Assembly: GCA_021234155.1 (NCBI GenBank)
Contig: JAJEKV010000008.1
Location: forward strand, 18,987,308-19,051,307
Direction of reading: 5' to 3'
Source of the DNA: Isoetes taiwanensis
Taxonomy: Eukaryota > Streptophyta > Lycopodiopsida > Isoetales > Isoetaceae
Length of the DNA stretch: 64,000 nucleotides
Part shown: positions 55,712 to 64,000 of the stretch, one piece after another
Layout of the letters: every line of letters starts with the position of its first letter
Position numbering within the stretch: position 1 is the first letter of the stretch
Program-made: the position numbers and the translations under genes
The notes under the pieces: model-generated
The model's database searches: none
Seen by the model: only the letters and a program-made list of their open reading frames with translations
What the model was told of the DNA's origin: nothing

Positions 55712-57753
55712 GACATTCCTCTAGCCAAAAGGCTTGCATCTAGATAAATAATGCCTAACAAGGTAGGACACAGGATGATTCATTTTGTTAAAACCAGCCT
55801 TGTAGATGTATTTAGCTGCCAAAGCCATACTCTGCTTCTCAATGTCAATAATTCCCAGTCCACCATTTTTCTTTCTCTTCATACATTCTTTCATAGCCAC
55901 AGGAATCCAAGTTCTACTAGTTCCTCCACTAGCAATAAACCTACCTAGAATGCTCTGGAGTTTGGAGGTGACTTTCTTGGGGGCTAAAAGAATGCAGGAT
56001 TGATACACATGAGAAGAAGAAATGACTAAGTTAGCCAAGATAGCTCTGCCATTTTTAGAGAGAAATTTGTTGTTGATCAGATCAGCCTTCTTATTGAATT
56101 TTTCAATAATGTCGCCCCACAACTCATTAGCATTACTTCTCAAAGCAAAAGGGATGCTTAGAATTTTAGATTTAGTAATAGGAGAGATATACTCACAGCC
56201 TAGATTTTGAGCAGAATTTTGCCCTGTTACATGATTGTATGCTATCGGTTTTGACTTATAAGGGTTGATCTTACAGCCAGATGTGTTGCCAAAATCTTGA
56301 AGCAGCTCGTGAGTGTTGATGATTGAAGCTTCCTCCATCTTGATAAAAAGAAAGGTGTCATCTGCAAAATGAGCATTAAGAAATACATGTTTGTCTGGAA
56401 GCTTCAAACCTTTAATTCTGCCATCATTTTCAGATTTCTTGAGAGCACTACTTAAGGCTTCCATAATAATCAGAAATAGGAAAGGAGCCAAAGGGCAGCC
56501 TTGCTTCACACCTCTCTTGATCTCAAAAAAAGGACTACATTCCCCATTGATTAGAACAGAAGATCTGGAGTTGTTGAGGATAGCCAGAAAAATGCTTGTA
56601 ACATCATGAGAAAAGCCCATTTTATGACAACACTTAATCAAAAATCTCCAAGAGACAGTGTCAAAGGCTTTAGTGATATCTAATTTGAGGAGGCCAATGT
56701 CTTGCTTAGTCTCTTTAGCCCAGTTCATACCAATGTTGGCCATCACCACATTGTCCAAGATAAATCTATCTTTAAGATAGGCTGATTGATTGTTCGAGAT
56801 GACAGTGTTAAGAATGATTTTCAACCTGGAGGCTATGGTAGCAGAAATGATCTTGTAGATAACATTGGTGAGGGAAATTGGCCTGTAATCAGAAAAGGTG
56901 TTTGGCTCCTCAACCTTGGGAATTAGGGTAATGAGGCTAGTATTAATTCTGCAATCCAAGGACCTGAGAATCAGAAACTCATTACACAGATTAGTAATGT
57001 CAGAGCCAATAATACCCCAAGTTTTTTTGAAGAATTCAGCAGGTAGGCCATCAGGCCATGGGGTCTTACCATTTTCCATACCTGAGACACTTTTGAAGAG
57101 TTCCTCATTGGTAAAAGGAGCTTTCAGTGTGTCATACCATCAGCTTGGATACTATAAATGTGATTTCTTCTAGTTTTACTTTTGATAAAAAAATATTTGG
57201 AGTTGCACCTTTCATCCTCTTTAAGCTCCCTTATTTTAGCTTTAAGCTGCCATCCCTTAGCTATCCTTATTTCCTCTTTCTCGATCTTAATCTTGATCTT
57301 CTCTTGCTCATCAGAGGGGGAGGATAGAAGCTCAGCCCTTAAATCCTCTAAGTACTGCTTACTTTGAGTGTGGATCTGCTTACCCCAAATCTTGAGCCAG
57401 TTCTTGATACTCTTTGAGGTATGAATCCACCAATTCATCCAACCCGGTTGATTACTAGGTTTAGGAATTTTGATGTCCTCAAAATCTTTAAGAAAGCTAT
57501 CATGCTGGAGCAGGAAAACATTCATCTTGAAGAAGGAGTTTCTCTTAATACTCTGAGGATTACCATTAATTTGAAGGAGTTGGGGGAAGTGATCAGAAAT
57601 GGTAAAGCCATTAAGATTGGAGACTCTATCACAGCTATGCCAAAAGTTCTCACTAACATAGAATCTATCATGAAGACAAAGAATAGGATCATCAATTCTA
57701 TGGTTGGACCAAACTATAGGAATTAAGTTGAGTTCTAGCAAGCTTGAGGTCAT
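55712..57753 (-). pseudogene. LINE-1 ORF2: RT and region before it
   Basis: The 452-codon frame 55721-57079 holds the L1 RT: GKTPWPDGLPAEFFKKTW, INTSLITLIPKVEEPNTF, SDYRPISLTNVIYKIISATI, LLKLDITKAFDTVSWRFL, INGECSPFFEIKRGVKQGCP and the catalytic FADDTFLFIK. A separate frame 57124-57753 carries the stretch between endonuclease and RT (WKFL-like linker ending KTRRNHIYSIQADG). A stop and frame change separate them. RT would copy the element RNA at the nicked target. The frame continues past LINE-2 into 53174-53433. Confidence 0.93.
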
Positions 57754-58290
57754 GAGTGAATAAGAGATGACTCCAGGAGTTGGCCTCTTGATTGGTGAGA
57801 GGTCTGAAATTAGTACTTCTCATAAAATCATGAGTGACCATATTAAAGTCACCTGCCATAATGCAATTCTCATAAGGGATTCTATCCAAACTGTTCCTAA
57901 TACAGTTCCACAAAGAACTCCTTTCTGCAGGTTGGTGCTGAGCATAAATATTAACAAAGGCAAATTTCTTGAAATTAATGTCACCATGCAAGATCTGCCA
58001 TCTGCCACAACTAGCATTCATCATCTGAATATTAGAAATATTAAGGCTCTCTCTCCAAGCTATAGAAATCCCTGCAGAAGAGTTATTGGCTCTAATAGCT
58101 CAAACTTTAAAATTAGAAGGCAAGGAATAAGAAATAATTTTTTCAAAGTCATCATCATGAAGCTTGTGTTCCTGAAAGAAAAGCATGTCAGCTTTTATAG
58201 TAGAAAGACAAACCTTTAATCTATCCCTTTTCATTCCAAGACACGCATCTAAGGTTAATATCCATAAAAATTGGTTTTTTTAAAGATCCT
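57698..58290 (-). pseudogene. LINE-1 ORF2 endonuclease domain
   Basis: From about 58270 on the minus strand: LRCVSWNEKG, then KADMLFFQEHKL (the catalytic Glu region of AP-type endonucleases), a stop, AIRANNSSAGISIAWRESLN, FAFVNIYAQHQPAERSSLW and IMAGDFNMV (the D-x-N catalytic block). This domain nicks the target DNA. It has at least one stop and one frame change. Confidence 0.85.
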
Positions 58291-58409
58291 TGAGCTTCTT
58301 CTAGATGGCCCAGGGGTCTGCCTTCTGCTGCTCTTCTTTTTTCTGTGATAGGAAACAATCTGCCAAAGATTTAACTCTTCTTCCCTTTCCAAATCCTTAT
58401 CAATTATAT

Positions 58410-58650
58410 ATTCTATAAATAAGCCTGTTCAGACAAGCCAGTCTGATCACTGTCATAAGAATCATCTTCATGGATTTTAGGATCTTGACTCTGATTACTT
58501 GAGTCCGAGATATCCTTTTCTTCAATGATTTCTTCAATGATAACATTACTATTAATCTGTTTGCTGCTGATCTGATCATGCCAGGGGATACATAATTGGG
58601 CTGGTACTATTACCTTCACCAGTTTATCATTCTCTTTACTGCATTCACCT
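58410..58650 (-). pseudogene. LINE-1 ORF1 C-terminal remnant
   Basis: Within the frame ending at 58413, KVIVPAQLCIPWHDQISSK and the acidic serine-rich EEIIEEKDISDSSNQSQD look like the tail of a plant L1 ORF1 product. The zinc knuckle and earlier parts are absent, so LINE-1 is 5'-truncated at about 58650, right at the edge of the methyltransferase-like gene. Residues read further upstream in this frame are the antisense of that gene. Confidence 0.5.
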
Positions 58651-58832
58651 TTCTCAAAAGTGTCCAAGGAGGTCAAAAGAAAGAAAACTGATCTTACCAA
58701 ACAAAAGGACATGGGCATTACCTATTGGAAGGAGATGCAAGGTCTAAATAATATTGAGAAAATATGTGACATTTTGCAGAAGGTCGTAGATGGTGAGTTC
58801 AGCTTAGAAGAAATGCAGAGCGAGTTTAAGCA

Positions 58833-58899
58833 GTAAGTACTTTGTTGTTGTGCTTTTGAAAGTGAATTTGTTATTTGAATTATAAGCTTTTTGTTGCAG
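58833..58899 (+). other. Intron 1 of the methyltransferase-like gene
   Basis: 67 bases from GTAAGT to TTGTTGCAG. Joining the flanking exons leaves the frame open (CA|C, His). This supports a real spliced gene rather than a bacterial contaminant. Confidence 0.65.
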
Positions 58900-59769
58900 C
58901 CAAAAGGATTGTGCAGTCTGCCAACAACAACTTATGTTACACCTTAGGAAAATGTGAGAGAGTTGTATACGACATTTTCCTCTGACAAAAAAATAAATGA
59001 ATATGCCTCTAACTTCACCGATTGGGTATGCAGTTTTTTCAATTTAAGTCATACCTAATACTTTTTTGCATGTTCGTTTTTCTAGTTGTGTTGTTGCAAT
59101 GTCATGTTGGATTAATTTTTAAATGCTTTTGTGTTATGCCGTCGTAGACTCGCAAGGTTTCACTTGGTTGTTTATATTATTATATTATTATGTTGTGCTA
59201 TGCCATCATAGGCTTACAACATTTTTAACTACAGTTGCTTATTTAGTTATGGGCGCTGCTCCTTTTTGCCTTCCATTTAACATTGTCATTTTGGATAATT
59301 TATCATTTCATGGATAATATGTTTTTTTGCTTGCAGAAAAAGAAGGATCTTGTGCCACATGATTTTTAAATCTTGTAAGGCTATGCAAGATGGAACGTAG
59401 CAAGCTCAAATCAAGACATGAGGTTGTCTCAAGTATCGTGTCGTCTGAGTTTGAGAGCTTTACTCTCTATGGTCAAAACTGTTTATACCAAGTGTTTCAA
59501 GGAAATTATGTTTACATTGATAGAGCCTTGAATCCTCGAATCTTTACCTTGTGCATTGCTGATATTCCACATGGCTTCAAGTTGCCAGATAGTCGTGGAG
59601 ATGAAAATGCATTTACTTATGCCGCGTTTGATGCTTTTTTGAGTAAGTTTAAGAAACTAAACACTGTTCGGCTGTGGAGAATAGTTGTCTTTCATTCTAG
59701 CAATCAGGCGGGTTTAGTCCAGGCTGCAATGAAGGAACATTGCAATGCGAGCTATGAGTTAGCAATATG

Positions 59770-59956
59770 GTAAGTCCTTGTCTATTATGGTCTATTACTT
59801 TAACAACTTGTTTACTTTTTGCTATGCCATCATAGCAATGACCATCACCTTAGCTATTACCTTTTACAAAAGATTTTACCTATTCTCGTGCAATACCTTC
59901 ACTATGCTATGCTGTCATAGTAATGATTAAACTTTATCTCATTTACTCGTATGCAG
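59770..59956 (+). other. Last intron of the methyltransferase-like gene
   Basis: 187 bases from GTAAGT to TATGCAG. The split codon TG|G restores Trp in the conserved W-x-K-T-N stretch. It contains two copies of the CTATGnnnnCATAG hairpin described in the findings. Confidence 0.8.
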
Positions 59957-60623
59957 GTTGAAGACAAATGTGAGAGGACATGGTGGAGGGGCTAGACTTG
60001 TTAATGTCTGGGAGATGCTCCACATTGGTTACTATAAATTAAATTCGAAAAGAAGCATTCTCCATTATAACACTACTGGAATGGACTTGCGAAATGTTTT
60101 TCAGTGTCCAGCTGTTTTACAAAAACTTACAGATCCTGTGCATCAAGGAAGAGTTGTCAATCCATATCAAAAGCCTCAACGTTTAATCAACACCTTGATC
60201 GAAATGTTCTCTCAACCAGGAGATTGGATTGTTCATGCATTTTCTGGTTCTGGAACCACTACTGCATGTGCCTTGAGGAAAGGACGAAATTGTATTGCAA
60301 TTCATATTGACAAGGACTCTGTGGCATTTATTAGGTCGAGAATTAGTTCTTTGCAAAGTATGCCTGATGAGAACTAGGAACTTGGTGCTAAAGATATTGA
60401 TAGTAGTGCCAAACCAACAAGCTCTGAAGTCCAACCACCGCTTACCGGAAATACAGACGATCCTGCAGATTTTGTTGACTTGATTCACCTTGAAGATATG
60501 CAGAAATTGGAGGAACCAGCCGAGCAAGAACATGTTTTTACTGCTCGAGATACTCATCTAGCGATTGAAAAAGATGATGATGAAATTATTTTTCATAAGG
60601 AAGTTCCTCTTGACATTTGGTAA

Positions 60624-60855
60624 TGTTGTTGTTGATATTTGACTTCCGTAATTATGTCTTAATTGTTCTTTTATTTGAGGATGCATGTTACATTTATTGT
60701 CTTGTCTTTCTAGAATACTCGTTTTGAATTGCAATCTATTACTTTCACAAAAAAATTAAAATCATAACTCCAAAACAAGCTAAAATCATATTTTTTTTTA
60801 AAAAAAATTGCAATTGCACCATAGGTCATTAGTGCAATTGCTAGGTCACTTTGTT
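60624..60855. other. AT-rich spacer after the methyltransferase-like gene
   Basis: No frame or terminus is supported. It would hold the 3' untranslated region. Confidence 0.45.
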
Positions 60856-60946
60856 TGCATTTCAATGTGATGACAATCTTCGTATTATACTGATGTGGTC
60901 CTTGCATTTCAATGCGGTGACAATCTTCATATTATACCGATATATG
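60856..60946. repeat. Short tandem duplication, period 47 bp
   Basis: TGCATTTCAATG(T/C)(G)(A/G)TGACAATCTTC(G/A)TATTATAC(T/C)GAT occurs at 60856 and 60903, directly before the foldback element. Confidence 0.75.
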
Positions 60947-60951
60947 AGAGG

Positions 60952-61056
60952 GATAACACCCTGGAACGAGGGTGTTATGCCCTATTATAACAAACGAGGG
61001 CCGGATGCCCGAGTTTGTTATAGTAGGGCATAACACGCGAGTTATAGGGTGTTATC
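60952..61056. repeat. Foldback (MITE-like) element with 44-bp arms
   Basis: Left arm 60952-60995 and right arm 61013-61056 are inverted copies: GATAACACCCT at the end, then nine unmatched bases, then GTGTTATGCCCTA(T/C)TATAACAAAC next to a 17-base loop. It may be a miniature transposon or hairpin-forming element. No clear target duplication flanks it. Confidence 0.7.
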
Positions 61057-61767
61057 TGCCTTAACAACCTGGCCCCAGAGTTTTATAGTGGTTTTGTGGT
61101 GGTTTTGATAACAAGCTAGGTGTTTATAGCCATTTGGCAAAACAAGCTAGTGTTTATGCACCTTTTAATGTGTTACTGGTGGGTAAACACTCTTGCAACC
61201 AACGGCTGAGATCTGATCTCAGCCTTAAAACTTGATGGCTAGGTTGTTAAGGTTCTTGCATATATTCTTCGTGATGTATCATAGTTGTTGGTTGTATGTT
61301 TCAATTTGTGAGTTATATATTATATGTTTCAATTTGTTTGTGTTTTCTTGCATTGCTCTTTTATCCTTATTGTAGGCTTGTGACATAACGGATTTAGCCC
61401 TCCCGAATGTCTCAACCAAATCTTCAAATTTCAGGAATGTCTCCTGCTCGTGTCAAACATGCCTAGCAATATCAAGTAAGAAAACATTCCTGTATAAAAC
61501 TAAGCGGGATCACAAGTGAGACACATATTACAATAAAATCTGAAACAATATATTCCAATTTTCTACAATTGAGCAGCCACAAATAGGCAATGGCATACGA
61601 GAGAGAGGAAGGAGGGAATAAACAGGTATAAGGAAAAACTGGTGGGAAGTGATAGAAAGGCCAGCCAGAACTTATTATCATGTTACAGAGAGGAATGGAA
61701 GTGTTTATGAGGGGGAAACACAAGGAAAAAGCTATACTTACTGTTTAAGAAGGTAAAAGGGGATATA
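61057..61767. other. Intergenic DNA with a possible lone exon
   Basis: On the plus strand 61374-61522 is open after TTATTGTAG (ACDITDLALPNVSTKSSNF) and ends at TGA. It could be a terminal exon, but nothing identifies it. The region 61470-61767 is the 3' flank of the glycine-rich protein gene. Confidence 0.3.
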
Positions 61768-62443
61768 TTAAGGAATTGGTTTCTTGGAGTAACCACCACC
61801 GTAGCCACCACCGACGGGAGTGTAGCCACCACCAACGGGAGTATAACCACCGTAACCCCCGCCAACGGGGGTAGCGCCATAGCCACCACCAACAGGGGTA
61901 CCGCCATAGCCAGAGCCTCCGCCATAGCCAGAACCTCCGCCATAGCCAGACCCCACCGGAGTTCCACCATAGCCAGAGCTTCCGCCATAGCCCGGAGTTC
62001 CGCCGTAGCCCGGGGTTCCGCCATAGCCGCCTCCCAACGGAGTTCCGCCATAGCCTCCCGGACTCCCCCCTCCATAGCCACCCCTCCGCCATAGCCGCCT
62101 CCGGAACCTCCTCCATAGCCTCCTCCTCCGAACCTCCCTCCATAGCCAGGCCCTCCCCCATAGCCTCCCCGCTTGATCCTCCATATCCAGGACCTCCGCC
62201 ATAGCCACCCCCTCCTCCGTATCCCTTTCCTCCTCCATAGCCCGGCCCTCCGCCATAGCCATGCTCGTATCCCCCGCCGTAGCCTTTGTCCTTGTCGTGG
62301 AAGAAATGCGCCTTCGGATCGAACTTCGGATCCCCATGAACCTTCGCCTTTTCAGCCTGCATTGCTTTAGAATCCCTCGCCTGTGACATGCTCAAAATGC
62401 AGGCTCCGATTAGTAACAGCAACATTTTCGTCGAGGCCGCCAT
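61768..62443 (-). pseudogene. Secreted glycine-rich protein gene, frame broken twice
   Basis: The protein starts MAASTKMLLLLIGACILSMSQA, a clear signal peptide, followed by a charged stretch (DSKAMQAEKAKVHGDPKFDP, HFFHDKDKG) and then GYGGG repeats. This is the layout of plant cell-wall/secreted glycine-rich proteins, which act outside the cell. The first frame is glycine-rich to about 62175. The register then moves to a second frame to about 62088, and to a third to the end (61768), where units GGYGGTPVGGGYGG and YTPVGGGY repeat and the protein closes GGYSKKPIP. Each switch equals one missing G in a G run. This means two real deletions, or two sequence errors in a repetitive GC-rich tract; with either base restored the gene would be about 225 codons. 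I cannot tell which. Confidence 0.8.
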
Positions 62444-62510
62444 AGCTAGACCTCTGTAAGGTACGTTCTTGAAACAGAGCAGAATGGTTTTTCTCGATTC
62501 TGGCTTGTCA

Positions 62511-62518
62511 TTTTATAG
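62511..62518 (-). promoter_or_regulatory. TATA box of the glycine-rich protein gene
   Basis: CTATAAAA on the minus strand lies about 68 bases upstream of the ATG at 62443, the right distance for a plant core promoter with a short 5' untranslated region. Confidence 0.7.
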
Positions 62519-62519
62519 T

Positions 62520-63260
62520 GCAGCGATTAAAGACGGGGTTTGATTTTGAGCAAATGGATTGTCGGTTTTAATGCTGGTTGGTGCAAACTGGAAAGTTGAA
62601 ACGCGTCCAAACTGTTCGAGCGCTTGTATTTATTATTTCTGCCACTAAATACGACGGTTTCTTCATATCGGCCTTGCATTTGCATGTGATCCTTGCCAGG
62701 CATTCATTGGCCTCTGCCACCTTTTTTGGTGTCTTTCCGGCCCTGCTTTTCTTGTGCTCACCTTACATCTTTTCTTATTGTTGTGCCTCGCTGCATTTAT
62801 CTTTCTTTGTTGACTTTCAGGTTCATTCTTTCGCCATTGTCTTCCCCATTTATCCCTAGTCTGTCTCTTTTTGTCTGTCTGTCTGACAACTTATTCTTCT
62901 TGTTAATTTGTTCATTTTCAGACTTTAACCAGCAGCCACCAATCTTTGGCTAATCCATGCTACCAAACTTTTCACAACTGTAGCATTAAAACACCTCTGC
63001 TTGAACACCTATTGGATGAAGGATACAATCTCCTCAATCGTTAATGTGATGTGATAGAGTTGACAACCCATCAACCTTGTTGCATTTATTTTTGCTAGTA
63101 GACTTGGAGTTGATTTTTTGGTCAAATGCGTATATATCAGGTTGGCATGTTATAGCCACGCAAAAAAAAAAATACATGGTGTTTTTGTGGACAACGGATT
63201 TTTTGTTATTTAAGGTTGGCTATAGGCTAACATGCCCACATCCGACATTTACAACGATGG
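62520..63260. other. Unassigned DNA upstream of the glycine-rich protein gene
   Basis: Only short, biased frames. It probably includes the upstream regulatory region of the minus-strand gene, but I see no specific motif. Confidence 0.4.
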
Positions 63261-63261
63261 T

Positions 63262-63330
63262 CGAATGCCTTGCAAATTTATTTCTATGAGTTGGACGAAT
63301 GCCTTGCAAATTTATTTCTATGAGTTGGAT
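63262..63330. repeat. Exact short tandem duplication, period 34 bp
   Basis: CGAATGCCTTGCAAATTTAT followed by TTCTATGAGTTGGA occurs twice in a row at 63262 and 63296. It looks like a recent slippage duplication. Confidence 0.85.
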
Positions 63331-63614
63331 TCCACTACTAGCCTGACAACTGTTCTTGCTAGCTCTTGGTATTTAAGGTAGCTAGTCACTTATCCCTAGG
63401 CTAGAGGATCCATGCTTAAGTATAGGCACAACAAGACACCTCTACTCGTTGACGTATAGGATAGTGCATTAACTAGTAACAATGACAAGCTTCTATAATG
63501 TCCTCAATTGTTATATTATTTTTCTTTTTTTGACGATTTTAAGTCGTGTTGTATTTTACTGCATAGAATAGGCAAATGGTATTTTCAACGTCTATTCAAG
63601 ACCAACTAAGCTAT

Positions 63615-64000
63615 GCCTCGGGAACTTTTTTGGGTCTTGCCTCTTGGGGTCTGGACTCTCCCTTCTTGTGAGGCGGTCGTGCAAGGTCCTGGCCTTGTTT
63701 GACTTGGGGAAGGGTGCCAGGTCGGTTGCCCCACAACGGGCTGCCCCGACCATTTTAATGCTAACCCTTTGGTCGGATAGGGGTACCGGGCTCCAAGAGG
63801 GTGGTCATTCGCATACACACCCCCATTTGGTGAGCGCTACCTGGAAAGGCTGCCTCGCGAACTTTTTTGGGTCCCCCCTCCTGGGGTCCGGACTCTCCCC
63901 TCTTGTGAGGCAATCGTGCAAGGTCCTGGACTTGTTTGACTTGGGAAAGAGTGCAGCTCGGTTGTCCCATAACGGGCTGCCCCGACCGTTCTAGTACTAA
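63615..64000. repeat. GC-rich tandem repeat, period about 237 bp, cut by the window end
   Basis: GCCTCGGGAACTTTTTTGGG (63615) recurs as GCCTCGCGAACTTTTTTGGG (63852). The following GGGTC(T/C)GGACTCTCCC, GTGCAAGGTCCTGG and CAACGGGCTGCCCCGACC blocks are in the same order in both. At least 1.6 copies are present and it may continue beyond the window. The open frames on both strands are by-products of the repeat. Confidence 0.8.

Larger units (their letters stand above)
58651..60623 (+). pseudogene. DNA N4/N6-type amino-methyltransferase-like gene with introns, damaged
   Basis: Four exons are visible. Exon 1 (to 58832, GTAAGT donor) has KEMQGLNNIEKICDILQKVV. Exon 2 (58900-59025) has DCAVCQQQLMLHLRK then, one base out of frame, ELYTTFSSDKKINEYASNF. 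Exon 3 (59337-59769) starts KKKDLVPHDF, shifts by one base in a T run, and continues into FTLCIADIPHGFKLPDSRGD. Exon 4 (59957 on) joins in frame (W-LKTNVRGHGGG). It has KPQRLINTLIEMFSQPGDWI, then HAFSGSGTTTACALRKGRNC and HIDKDS, the AdoMet-binding FxGxGT motif I. The order (target motif IV-like IADIPHG first, FxGxGT last) is that of beta-class bacterial DNA amino-methyltransferases. The usual [DNS]PP[YFW] is DIPH, so catalysis is doubtful. A TAG at 60375 is followed by 81 more open codons. The N-terminal edge meets LINE-1. The substrate and role are unknown. Confidence 0.8.

Noticed and set aside
55751-57726. Plus-strand frames across the LINE-1 region
   Set aside because: They are antisense shadows of the LINE ORF2 on the minus strand.
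58651-60623. Bacterial contamination as the source of the methyltransferase-like gene
   Set aside because: GT-AG introns keep the frame across joins, and the gene lies within continuous plant transposon sequence with a LINE at its edge.
61683-62370. Separate Met/Ala-rich or Trp/Arg-rich proteins in the glycine-rich gene
   Set aside because: They are out-of-frame readings of the GGN repeat; the signal peptide and C-terminus belong to one glycine-rich protein.

Overview
This is nuclear DNA of a land plant. It contains Ty1-copia, Ty3-gypsy and LINE elements of plant type with tRNA-iMet primer sites, a secreted glycine-rich protein gene with a TATA box, GT-AG introns, and exon pieces of the plastid enzyme DXS. 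A gene coding for a bacterial-type DNA amino-methyltransferase fold, and a gypsy gag/protease unlike those common in flowering plants, make me lean to a non-flowering plant such as a fern, lycophyte or gymnosperm. That placement is an inference. About 90% of the window is transposon debris. No complete, intact multi-exon host gene is visible.

Layout. (1) 595-11032: a roughly 10.4 kb interrupted palindrome centred near 4580. Its arms carry a copia LTR, leader and broken gag in opposite orientation, and a 2.9 kb copia pol+LTR fragment interrupts the right arm. (2) 11-15 kb: unassigned sequence with a pyrimidine-rich minisatellite. (3) 15.07-17.2 kb: gypsy element E (LTR-like promoter, gag, protease), into which gypsy element D is inserted (5' LTR 17199-18679). 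In D the gag region holds a long frame ending in a histone H3 fold. (4) 22.99-25.8 kb: D protease, then the 3' LTR of small element C, then the 3' half of a LINE. (5) 25.8-32.5 kb: another LINE fragment, unassigned DNA, and a gag-only copia element with an intact 249-codon gag. (6) 33.2-47.2 kb: a cluster of Helitron 3' ends, DXS exon copies (one pair in scrambled order), a small LINE, and unassigned DNA. (7) 47.6-53.2 kb on the minus strand: the other half of D (RT, RNase H, integrase, chromodomain, 3' LTR), then the other LTR of C. (8) 53.2-58.7 kb: the 5' half of the LINE, with a second LINE inserted in it. (9) 58.65-60.6 kb: the methyltransferase-like gene. (10) 61.7-62.5 kb: the glycine-rich protein gene. 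(11) A tandem repeat at the right end.

The main structural result is that element D, element C and LINE-1 are each split into two halves in opposite orientation. One inversion of about 28.5 kb (24685-53173) rejoins all three: it gives C matching 5-bp target duplications, restores the D reading frame, and restores the LINE-1 reading frame. The main biological candidates are the methyltransferase-like gene, the histone H3 fold inside a retroelement, and the Helitron-associated DXS exons.
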